DNA from: Paracoccus sp. SMMA_5_TC
Lineage (GTDB): Bacteria; Pseudomonadota; Alphaproteobacteria; Rhodobacterales; Rhodobacteraceae
Length of the DNA: 64,000 bases
NCBI RefSeq assembly: GCF_009696685.2
Contig: NZ_CP102356.1
Location: 47,501-111,500 of the forward strand
Direction of reading: 5' to 3'
The notes under the pieces are model-generated. The model was not told where the DNA came from and did not search any database. It saw only the letters and a list, made by a program, of their open reading frames with translations. Within the stretch, counting starts at the first letter, position 1, and every line of letters begins with the position of its first letter. A program made the position numbers and the translations under genes. Positions 55,889 through 64,000 of the stretch are shown here, piece after piece.

Positions 55889-58800
55889 ATGTTCGGGATG
55901 CGTCGCATCGCAGCCGTGTTTCTGATCGCCACGACCGGGCCGTTGCCCGTTCACGCGCAGGGGGTTTCAGCACCGCCGGATTTTCAGGCAACCTGCGCCC
56001 AGGCAGGGCAGGGGCTGGAGCGCCGGGTGGTTTGCGCCGATCTGGTCGCGCTGGATCAGACGCTGGTCTATAACCGCTTCGGTTCCTTCAACCCGTTCGG
56101 CATGATCTTTGCGCTGCGCCGCGACGTTGTCGCGATGGGGAACGGGGCCCCGGAACTGCCCGATTGCACGGGCGACACCGGAACGCAGGCACCCCCTGCG
56201 GATTTGCGCGCCGGCGCGGTGCGGCTGCGCGACTGTCGCCGCCCGCGCCCGGTGGTGCTGCGCGGGAATGTCGGCGATCTGATGCTGATCCGGCTGACCA
56301 ACCTGTTGGCGCCACCGCCGGAACGGCCGCGAGCCGGCCAGCCGGACGACCTGCTGGCGCGCGAGCTCAGCCGCGATTTCTGCGACAAGGGCACATCGCC
56401 GCTGCGGCCGCTGGTGTCTGACGGCTCGCAGACCATGCGCGACCATGGCGAGGCGCTGTGCGAGGATCCGCAGCAGACCGCGCTGGAGGCCAAGCAGGCG
56501 GGCGCCCAACAACCTGCCAAAACGACAGAACCCGACGCCGGGCTGATCCATGCCGATTGGCCGCGCACGCGGGGCGTCAATCTGGCGATCCAGGGGTTGA
56601 TGCCGGTGCCGATGCCGGGTCAGGGCCAACCCGATCCCGCCTGCCTGGCGCTGGACGCGGTGGCCCCCGGGCGCAGCGTCGATTGCCTTTACGAGCTGGT
56701 GCACGAAGGCACCAATTTCCTTGCCAGCCGGGCGGCGCCCGCAGGTGGCGAGGGCGACGGTGGCTCGATCACCCACGGCCTGTTCGGTGCGGTTCTGGTC
56801 GAACGTCCCGGCACGCGCTGGTATCGCAGCCAGGTGACGGCAGCGGCGCTGAATCTGGCCTGGCCGGGCAAGGATCAGCCCCGCCACGCGCGCCAGGGGG
56901 TCATCGACTATGACGTTGCAGTGGACGGGGTGCCGGTGCTGAACATGGCGCGGGTGGTGACGGGGGGCGATTATCGCGGCGCCCGGGCGCTGGAACTGGT
57001 CCATGCCGATCTGAACGCGATCATCTGGTGCGACGCGGATTCGGACGCGGCCAAGGCCGCGCAACCCAAGGGCTGCGCCCAGCAGGATGCAGATTATGGC
57101 GTCACCCACGAACAGCCCTATCAGGCGTTTCGCGAGTTTTCTGTATTCTTCCACGACGAACTCAAGACCTTCTACACCCGCAATTTCGATGAGCTGGCGC
57201 GCTTTGGCCAGCTGGCGGGGGTGCGCGACGGCTTTGCCATCAACTATGGCGCCAGCGGCATGGGCACGATGCTGCTGGCCAATCGCAAGGGCATCGGGCC
57301 GGCGGCCTCCTGCATGGAATGTCTGTATGAGGAATTCTTTCTCAGCTCATGGGCGAATGGCGACCCGGCGCTGCTCGAGTGGTATCCCGACGATCCGTCG
57401 AACGTGCATCATTCCTATCTGAACGACCCGGTGGTGTTTCGCAATTTCCATGCCGGGCCCAAGGAAACCCACGTCTTTCACCTGCATGCGCATCAGTGGT
57501 TCGCCGGCAATGACCCGGCGCGCGGCAGCTATCTGGACAGCCAGACGGTGGCGCCGGCCCAGGGCTTTACCTACAACATCTATCACGGCGGGCGCGGCGG
57601 CGGGCAGGGCGGCTGGGCGGTAGGCGGTGCGGGCAACCGCAACCGCACGGTGGGCGATTCCATCTTTCACTGCCACCTCTATCCGCATTTCGCCCAGGGC
57701 ATGTGGGCGCTCTGGCGCGTGCATGACGTGTTCGAGGACGGAACCCGCAAGCTTCCCGATGGCCAGGCCCAGCCCGGATTGTCGGCCACGATCCGCACGC
57801 CCGAGGAAGCCCGCTTTCGCCGACTGGGCAGCGTCGACAGCCGGTCCGGCGCCTGGATGGGCGAGGATGATCCGGCGACCCCGGATATCGAGGGGGCCGG
57901 CACGCCGGTGCCGGCGCTGATCCCGCTGCCGGGCGAGGCGCTGCCGCCGCTGCCGACCTATGGCGATGCTGCCCCGGCGCCCGCCGATCAGGCCCTGCAG
58001 CCGACGGCCCCCACCGACCGGGGGGCGGCGCTGCTGCCGCGTCGGGGCGGGCCGGCGCGGCCCCTGGTGGCGGTGGGTGCCGGCCCGGAACGGCTGATCC
58101 GCACCCAGGCCAGCGGTGCCGAAGCGACCGTGACATCGGCCCTGCGCGATGAAAGGCCGGTGCCGGACGCGATGCCGGGCTATCCCTTCTACATCGCCGG
58201 CATGGCGGGTCGGCGGCCGCCGCAGGCCCCCTACGACATCGCGCGCAAGCTGGACAGCACCGAGGCGCCGACCGACGAATTGCTGTCCGGGGGGCTGGGC
58301 CGGCATATTGTGCTGGAGGGCACGCGCAGCCTACCCTTTGACCTGCCACAAGAGATCGAGGCCGAACAGCAGCGGCTGGAGGCCGCGCTGGACCAGCCCG
58401 ACGAGGCGCGGCGTCTGGAACGCTTGCGCGGGCAGATCGTCGCCAAGGCGCTGGCGCTTGGCGACATGACCCTGCATCTTGACAGCGCCCGTATCCTGAC
58501 CCTGAACCCCGAAGGCGAGCCGCTGGAACGCGCTGCCCAGGCCTTTCACCACGACGGGCGCGGCCTGACGGTGCTGGCCCCTGATGGCACGCCCCTGCCG
58601 GCGCGGGTCGAAAACGGCGTCAGCTATGCGGCCACGAATGGCGGCTACAAGCTGCCGCGCGCGCCGGTTCCGGGCAGCACCGCGACTCAGCCGGGCGAAT
58701 ATCAGGTGAACGGTGCCCCGCCGGCGCCGGGGGCGCCCTTTGCCGATCCTTGCGGTGGCGCGGCGAACCGGGACGGCGACTTGCGCGGCACCGATCCGCT

Positions 58801-61800
58801 GACGCGTCGGGCCGATTACGTCGTCGATCCGGCGCTGCTGGGCTTTCGCCGTTACGAGGTTTCGGCGGTGCAACTGGACCTGGTGGTGAACCGGGCGGGC
58901 TGGCACGACCCGCAGGCGCGCATCGACGTGCTGACCCGGCCTTGGGCCGAGCAGGCGGGATCGGACCAGTTCAAGCTGGACGATGATGACGGCAGCCGCA
59001 TCTCGCCCACCACCCGCGACGATGCCGAACCGTTCTTCTTCCGCGCCCGTTCCGGCGAATGCATCGAATTCCGGCACACCAACGAATTGCCCAAGGAATT
59101 GCAGCTCGACGATTTCCAGGTGCGCACCCCCACCGATACCATCGGCCAGCACATCCATCTGGTGAAATTCGACGTCACCTCCTCGGACGGGTCGGGCAAT
59201 GGCTGGAACTACGAGGATGGCACCTTTGCCCCGGACGAGCTGATGGCGCGGCGCTGCGCGGCGGTAGGCGGCGGCCTGCTGACGCCGCAACAGGTGGACG
59301 CGGGCCTGTTGGGGCCATGGGGCACGCGCACGCCCGCTGCCGCGGATTGTCCCCGTGATGCACAAGGGCATTTGAAACTGGACGGCCAGATCTGGCGCAA
59401 GAAGCTGAGCAGCCACCGCGATCTGTTCCAGACCACGGTGCAGCGCTGGTTCGCCGACCCGATCCTGACGCGGATCGACCCGCAGACGGTGCCCGACCGG
59501 ACCTTGCGCACGGTGTTCAGCCACGATCATTTCGGCCCGTCCTCGATCCAGCAGCACGGGTTCTATACCGCCCTGCTGATCGAACCCCCGACGCGGCTGC
59601 TGGCGGACGGCCGCATCGACACCACGGCCGAGGTCTGCGACCCGCATCGCCCCGATGCCTGTTCCGAGCCGCTGACCACCTTCGACCGCTTTGCCCTGCA
59701 CCAGGGAACGCCCGATTGGGTGGGCTCGCACAAGATCGTGCGCTATGCCAGCAACGACCCCTTCCATCCCGATTATCGGGAATTCGCGCTGGCTGTCGCC
59801 GATTTTGCCGTGCTTTACGACCCGCGCGACCGAGAAGAGGCCAGCGCGATCGAGCCGCGCCCCGGTGCGCATCTGACCGGCATGGCGCGGCTGTATTGCG
59901 AGGCGCGGCTGGCGCAGCAGGCCAACCCGGCCACCGCGATCGCCGATCAATGCGGGGGGGTGTTGGGCCCGGAACCCGATGTCGCGCCCGCCTATTGGGC
60001 GGCGGGGCTGCCCGGGGACATCGAGCCGCATCGCCGGTGGATGTCGGGAACCACCCTGATCGACGAGGCGACGGCGCTGCGCCAGCATCTGCTGGACTAT
60101 CGCCGCCGCGCCGCATCGCCGCACGGCGCGCCGGTCTCTGGGCCGGATCTGGCCAAGGCGGTGGCGCCGCCGGAACGGCCGGAATCGATCTCGGTCGATC
60201 ATCACGACCCCTATCTGGTCAACTACCGCAACGCGCCGCTGCCGCTGCGCCTGGCGGGCAATCGCCGCGATGGCAGCGTTTCGCCCGACTGCCTGCCCAT
60301 GGCCATCACCCAGGCCGGCCTGCGCATGGACCCGCAAAACCCCAGTGAGGTCGTGCGCAATCTGACCCAAGGTCGGATGCCGCGATGCAGCTACAGCTAT
60401 CAGCTGGCCGGGGCGCGCGGCGACGCCGGCAATGTGCTGAGCTCGTGGTGGCCGGACCAGACGGCCGGAATGCCCGAGCGCGAGCCCGAAACCCCGCTGT
60501 TCGAGGCCTATCAGGACGAAAGGCTGCTGTTCCGGCTGGTTCAGGGCGCGCAAGAGGTGCAGCATGTGTTCAACATCGCCGGGCTGGCGGCACCGCGCAA
60601 CATCGACCAGCGGTTTTCGCAAGGCATGCGCGATCTGGCGGTCTCTGCGCCGCCGGCACGCCAGGCCTGCTTCACCCGCCTGCGCCTGACGCGGCCGCAG
60701 GATTACGAAGAGTGGCTGAACCATTCCCCCAGCCGGCGCAGCGGACCGGCCAGCCTTGCCTATACCGACGAACAGCGCGACTGGTTCGCCCGGCTGGAAC
60801 GGGCGCTGGCACGTTGCGACAATGTCGAAGGCTATACCTTTGCCCAGGAAATCGGCATTTCCGAGCATTTCGAAATGCGCGGCCGGCTGCGCAGCGACCT
60901 GTCCACCTTTGAATTCGACAGCGCCAATCCGGCCGGCATGATGACCCAGCCGGCCCAACAACCCGTGCCCGGTCAGGGTCTGACCCAGGCATCGGATTAT
61001 CTTTACAATTTCGGCACGCTGGATGCGCTGTGGAACGGGGCCTGGGGGCTGGTGCGGGTCTATGCCGATCCGCAGGCTCGCGCCCAGTTGCTGCGGGACG
61101 CCTGGCCGGACCATCCCGCGCCAAAGGCACTGGTCCCTGTCCGACCCCAGGCCGAGACCGAGGAATCCGATACCCAGCCGCAAGGGCCTGCCACTGGCCC
61201 CGCGGTCGAAGCCCTGGCCGCCGGGGCGGTCTGCCCGATGCCGACGCGCGAATTGCTGGACGCGGACGCCCAGGGCGATGGCGCGCGCCAGCTTGGCACC
61301 AATGTCGCGGCGCTGGTGGTCGCCTTGCGCACCGCCGATGTCTGGCCCGAGCAGGCTGGCACGGATTACGGCGCGCATCGCAAGGATCCCGACGGGCTGA
61401 TGCTTGCGCTGCTGAACCCGGTTGCGCTGTCGCGCGACATCAGCGTCAAGCAGGACTGGCAGCGGCTGACGCGATCCGAGGTGATCGCGGCGGTGCGCCG
61501 GCTTTACAGCCGCCCCGAGCCCTTCGTGCTGCGCGTCAATGCCGGCGATTGCATCACCCTGCGCTATGTGAACCTGCTGAGAACCGATGCCCAGGGCAGC
61601 CTGCCCGACGCCCTGGGTGATGCGCTGTTGCCGCCGATCGCGCCGCTGAACGTCGATCCCGCACCTCATGTCGAGGGGCGCGACGCCAACGGCCTGCGCG
61701 CGACGCTGCAGCCGACGGTCGCGGACGGACCGGCGACGGGGCTGCGGCCCTCGGGGCGGCTGGGGCTTTCGATCGGTCTGCCGGGCGGCGATCTGTTGCG

Positions 61801-63157
61801 CGAACTGCCGCTGGGTTACGGCATCAACCGCTGGTCGATGCCGGCGGCAGGCGGCGATCTGGCCGAGGTTTCGCCCCCTTACCAGTTTTATGCCGGGCGG
61901 CTGCGCATCGACATGCCGACCGATCAGGATTTCGACGACGTGGCGCAGGAAACCGTGAACGCGATGGCGTTCAGTCTGACGAACTGGGGCATCGCCGCAG
62001 CGGGGGCCACGCGCGAAAACACCGGACAGGCCGCGCATTTCAGCCTGCTGGGCCGGGATTACTGGGTAGAGAAAACCGCTGTGTTGCAGCCCGACCAGAT
62101 CCAGCTGATGCAGGACATGGCGCAAAGTCGTTTGCAGCGGCGTTTCCATTTCATCCCCTATGCCTTCGGTGCGGTGCCGGTGCGGGTTACGGGGGATATC
62201 GTCTCGCAGCCGGCGCACGGGCTTTTTGGCATCATCGACGTGGTGCCGCAGGGCTGGGCGATCCCCGCCGCGCTGCAACCCGCGATCACCCCCCCGCGCA
62301 GCGCCACGTTGCAATTGCAGCGGCTGGCCGGATTGGGGCTGATCGATGCCGATGACACGCGGCTGCCCGCCTGGCGCAGCGCGCCGCTGAGCCTGGCGCA
62401 GGCCGGGCCCGGCTGGCTGCAATTCGGCGCCCCGGTCACCTATCACGGCGTGGTGCTGGACCCCGAACGGCCGGCGAATGCGCCCAGGGTCCGCATCCGC
62501 GAATTCGTCATCTTCTATCAGGATGGGCTGAACCATCACGACAGCCGCTCCAAGATCGTCTGGCGGATGAACGACCGGGCGATGCCGGAATTGCGCCTGA
62601 CGCCGGATTGCCCGGTGTGCGACGACAGCTATGACCGTGGCGAACAGGGGGTCAGCTATCGCTCGCGGCCCTTTGCCAGCCTGCTGCGCTTTGCCGACAT
62701 CGGCCGCGACGGCCGGATCGAGGCCAGCGACGATCTGAACGCGCTGCGCTTTCCCGACCGCTTCTTTGCCGGCCAGGGCTCGGGTGGCGGGCCGACGGAA
62801 GCCGCGCGCCAGCCGCTGACACTGGGCGCCTGTCCGGGCGATCAGGTGCTAATCCGGGCCGTTCATCCCGGCGGCAGGGCCAGGCAGCGGGCCTTTGCTC
62901 TGAACGGGTTGGGTTATGACGATCTGTTCCCCGGCTTCGGCTTTCCCAACGCCGCGCTGCTGGCGCCGGGCAAGGCGGTATCGGCCTGGGTGCATCCGCC
63001 CGCCCGGCTCTTGCGTGCGGGCCCCGGCCAAGCCGCGCAGCGCCAGCCCTTTACCGGCAAGGTGCTGTGGCACGATGGGCCGAATTTCCTGATGGCCGGC
63101 GGCACCTGGGGTCTGCTGGAATTCGACCCGCGCCATTGCGAGGGACCGGCGAAATGA
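55889..63157 (+). CDS. mnxG: Giant multicopper oxidase, MnxG type
   Basis: A 2422-residue exported protein with a signal sequence ending PVHAQG. Copper motifs occur in two regions. HVFHLHAHQW (near 528) and SIFHCHLYPHFAQGMWALWRVHD (near 592) carry the H-x-H and H-C-H type 1/2/3 ligands. GQHIHLVKFDVTSSDGSGNGWNYEDGT (near 1087) and FSHDHFGPSSIQQHGFY (near 1211) carry further ones. The size and these motifs fit the Pseudomonas putida MnxG manganese oxidase, itself about 2000 residues. The later third has EVQHVFNIAG and more cupredoxin-like stretches. It may oxidise Mn(II) or another substrate outside the cytoplasm. The start is a clean ATG, and the stop overlaps the next gene as ATGA. Confidence 0.85.
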   Translation: MFGMRRIAAVFLIATTGPLPVHAQGVSAPPDFQATCAQAGQGLERRVVCADLVALDQTLVYNRFGSFNPFGMIFALRRDVVAMGNGAPELPDCTGDTGTQAPPADLRAGAVRLRDCRRPRPVVLRGNVGDLMLIRLTNLLAPPPERPRAGQPDDLLARELSRDFCDKGTSPLRPLVSDGSQTMRDHGEALCEDPQQTALEAKQAGAQQPAKTTEPDAGLIHADWPRTRGVNLAIQGLMPVPMPGQGQPDPACLALDAVAPGRSVDCLYELVHEGTNFLASRAAPAGGEGDGGSITHGLFGAVLVERPGTRWYRSQVTAAALNLAWPGKDQPRHARQGVIDYDVAVDGVPVLNMARVVTGGDYRGARALELVHADLNAIIWCDADSDAAKAAQPKGCAQQDADYGVTHEQPYQAFREFSVFFHDELKTFYTRNFDELARFGQLAGVRDGFAINYGASGMGTMLLANRKGIGPAASCMECLYEEFFLSSWANGDPALLEWYPDDPSNVHHSYLNDPVVFRNFHAGPKETHVFHLHAHQWFAGNDPARGSYLDSQTVAPAQGFTYNIYHGGRGGGQGGWAVGGAGNRNRTVGDSIFHCHLYPHFAQGMWALWRVHDVFEDGTRKLPDGQAQPGLSATIRTPEEARFRRLGSVDSRSGAWMGEDDPATPDIEGAGTPVPALIPLPGEALPPLPTYGDAAPAPADQALQPTAPTDRGAALLPRRGGPARPLVAVGAGPERLIRTQASGAEATVTSALRDERPVPDAMPGYPFYIAGMAGRRPPQAPYDIARKLDSTEAPTDELLSGGLGRHIVLEGTRSLPFDLPQEIEAEQQRLEAALDQPDEARRLERLRGQIVAKALALGDMTLHLDSARILTLNPEGEPLERAAQAFHHDGRGLTVLAPDGTPLPARVENGVSYAATNGGYKLPRAPVPGSTATQPGEYQVNGAPPAPGAPFADPCGGAANRDGDLRGTDPLTRRADYVVDPALLGFRRYEVSAVQLDLVVNRAGWHDPQARIDVLTRPWAEQAGSDQFKLDDDDGSRISPTTRDDAEPFFFRARSGECIEFRHTNELPKELQLDDFQVRTPTDTIGQHIHLVKFDVTSSDGSGNGWNYEDGTFAPDELMARRCAAVGGGLLTPQQVDAGLLGPWGTRTPAAADCPRDAQGHLKLDGQIWRKKLSSHRDLFQTTVQRWFADPILTRIDPQTVPDRTLRTVFSHDHFGPSSIQQHGFYTALLIEPPTRLLADGRIDTTAEVCDPHRPDACSEPLTTFDRFALHQGTPDWVGSHKIVRYASNDPFHPDYREFALAVADFAVLYDPRDREEASAIEPRPGAHLTGMARLYCEARLAQQANPATAIADQCGGVLGPEPDVAPAYWAAGLPGDIEPHRRWMSGTTLIDEATALRQHLLDYRRRAASPHGAPVSGPDLAKAVAPPERPESISVDHHDPYLVNYRNAPLPLRLAGNRRDGSVSPDCLPMAITQAGLRMDPQNPSEVVRNLTQGRMPRCSYSYQLAGARGDAGNVLSSWWPDQTAGMPEREPETPLFEAYQDERLLFRLVQGAQEVQHVFNIAGLAAPRNIDQRFSQGMRDLAVSAPPARQACFTRLRLTRPQDYEEWLNHSPSRRSGPASLAYTDEQRDWFARLERALARCDNVEGYTFAQEIGISEHFEMRGRLRSDLSTFEFDSANPAGMMTQPAQQPVPGQGLTQASDYLYNFGTLDALWNGAWGLVRVYADPQARAQLLRDAWPDHPAPKALVPVRPQAETEESDTQPQGPATGPAVEALAAGAVCPMPTRELLDADAQGDGARQLGTNVAALVVALRTADVWPEQAGTDYGAHRKDPDGLMLALLNPVALSRDISVKQDWQRLTRSEVIAAVRRLYSRPEPFVLRVNAGDCITLRYVNLLRTDAQGSLPDALGDALLPPIAPLNVDPAPHVEGRDANGLRATLQPTVADGPATGLRPSGRLGLSIGLPGGDLLRELPLGYGINRWSMPAAGGDLAEVSPPYQFYAGRLRIDMPTDQDFDDVAQETVNAMAFSLTNWGIAAAGATRENTGQAAHFSLLGRDYWVEKTAVLQPDQIQLMQDMAQSRLQRRFHFIPYAFGAVPVRVTGDIVSQPAHGLFGIIDVVPQGWAIPAALQPAITPPRSATLQLQRLAGLGLIDADDTRLPAWRSAPLSLAQAGPGWLQFGAPVTYHGVVLDPERPANAPRVRIREFVIFYQDGLNHHDSRSKIVWRMNDRAMPELRLTPDCPVCDDSYDRGEQGVSYRSRPFASLLRFADIGRDGRIEASDDLNALRFPDRFFAGQGSGGGPTEAARQPLTLGACPGDQVLIRAVHPGGRARQRAFALNGLGYDDLFPGFGFPNAALLAPGKAVSAWVHPPARLLRAGPGQAAQRQPFTGKVLWHDGPNFLMAGGTWGLLEFDPRHCEGPAK

Positions 63158-64000
63158 CAGCGGGCTGGCGGGCGGCGGTCGCGCTGCTGCTGGGGCTGGC
63201 CAGCGCGGGCACCGCGCAGGAGTTGAAAGAGCCTCTGACCGCCAGCGCGGCCTTTGTCGACGACACCGGCCAAAGCTTGGCCGAGATCACGCCGGGCGTG
63301 CCCTTTCGCATCCGGCTGCAGTTTCAGGCGGCCATGGGCTCGGTCCCCTCGGACTTGCGGCCGATGGCCTGGCTGCGCCAGCCCGGCCAGGGCGACCTGA
63401 CCTGCGCCGAAACCGCCGCCGCCTATCGCGCCAGCGGCAGCGCCGCCTTGGGCAGCGTCGATCTGAACGGCCCGGTTCTGGCGGTGCTGGCCCGCGACGG
63501 GGCGCTGTCGGTGCTGGACCCGCAGCGCTCGCTGGGCAGCGCCAACCTGCTGGCCGCGCATCTGTTTCAGGAGGGTGCCCCCGCGGATATGGTGGCCGAT
63601 CCCCAGAGCGGGCGGTTCCTGCTGAGCCTGCCCGCGCGGGGCGAGGTGGTGGCCATGACCCCCTATGGCCAGATGCAGCCCGTCGCCCGCGGCCTTGATC
63701 GCCCGGGCGCCTTGCTGGCGGCCGCCTCGGGCGGGGCCTGGCTGATCGAGGAGGGCAGCGGCGACCTGCTGCGGCTTGGCGCGGGGACAACCGCGCGCTG
63801 GCCGCTGGGCGCCCGTGCCCTTGTCGGCGACGCTGCCGCGGGGCCGGCGCGGCGGGTGGCGGTGCTGGCGGGCGACAAGGTGGTAGTCCTGCAGGACGAT
63901 GGCACCACGCTGCTGAACCACCCGGCGCCCGGTGCCCTGGCGGTCGGTCTGGGGCCCGACGCGGTGATGTGGCTGCGTCCCGGCAGGCTGCATCTGCTGT
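63154..64000 (+). CDS. Exported propeller-like protein, partial, coupled to mnxG
   Basis: An open frame of at least 282 residues, cut by the end of the window. It has a Sec signal (VALLLGLASAGTAQE). A beta-rich N-terminal domain with RIRLQFQAAMGS and a lone Cys in DLTCAETAAAYR follows. Then come repeated blade-like units (PVLAVLARDGALSVLDPQ; DMVADPQSGRFLLSLPARGEVVAMTPYGQ; GGAWLIEEGSGDLLRLG) as in YncE-type propellers. The ATG overlaps the oxidase stop (ATGA), so both are made together. It is likely an accessory or partner of the oxidase; no catalytic motif is visible in this part. Confidence 0.72.
   Translation, partial: MTAGWRAAVALLLGLASAGTAQELKEPLTASAAFVDDTGQSLAEITPGVPFRIRLQFQAAMGSVPSDLRPMAWLRQPGQGDLTCAETAAAYRASGSAALGSVDLNGPVLAVLARDGALSVLDPQRSLGSANLLAAHLFQEGAPADMVADPQSGRFLLSLPARGEVVAMTPYGQMQPVARGLDRPGALLAAASGGAWLIEEGSGDLLRLGAGTTARWPLGARALVGDAAAGPARRVAVLAGDKVVVLQDDGTTLLNHPAPGALAVGLGPDAVMWLRPGRLHLL

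Noticed and set aside
58331..62539. 1402-residue minus-strand open frame
   Set aside because: Antisense to the multicopper oxidase, which has signal peptide, copper motifs and coupling to the next gene. Its composition (Arg, Gln, Gly, His rich) is that of high-GC shadow frames.

Overview
The window is high-GC DNA from an alphaproteobacterium, most likely Rhodobacteraceae/Paracoccaceae. A Paracoccus-like organism is my best guess, but no diagnostic marker fixes the genus. It opens inside a 23S rRNA gene, followed by 5S rRNA and an initiator tRNA, the usual tail of an rRNA operon in this group. Protein families, tight ATGA-type gene overlaps and Shine-Dalgarno (SD) starts fit the same assignment.

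Positions 2643-19625 are an integrated element bounded by a perfect 47-bp repeat of the 3' part of tRNA-fMet. It encodes a tyrosine integrase, two AlpA-like regulators, a TOPRIM/SF3 primase-helicase, small and large terminase, a lambda-type portal, a fused prohead protease-capsid protein, a gpW-like head completion protein and a DUF2190 capsid cement protein. No tail, baseplate or lysis gene is present. This content matches capsid-forming phage satellites (cf-PICI) better than a whole prophage. A three-gene restriction-modification block of visibly lower GC sits between terminase and portal, and a nested dyad of iterons centred at 13622 looks like its replication origin.

Positions 19582-23782 look like a second, eroded integration zone: a beheaded serine recombinase whose last codons lie in the duplicated tRNA, a ChrB/DUF1127/MFS operon with a probably leaderless promoter, and a relic of a type I-C CRISPR-Cas locus (cas1 tail, frameshifted cas2, one degenerate repeat).

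From 23783 on the sequence looks like settled chromosome. It holds a WYL-domain protein with a signal-like N-terminus; a tight operon of 2H phosphoesterase, YcaO-like protein, haem-peroxidase-like protein and an unknown protein; gluconate uptake and kinase; pirin; ilvD; divergent maeB and glcB (malic enzyme and malate synthase G); a periplasmic peptidoglycan-binding repeat protein; and a complete-looking hydroxyproline/amino-acid operon (ABC transporter, FAD oxidase, epimerase, aconitase X, GntR regulator).

The right end carries a copper-handling pair (DUF2946-like, YcnI-PCuAC fusion), a GntR/NCS1 transporter pair, an unusual trypsin-papain double-protease protein, and, divergent from it, a 2422-residue MnxG-type multicopper oxidase followed by a partial propeller-like secreted protein that runs off the window.
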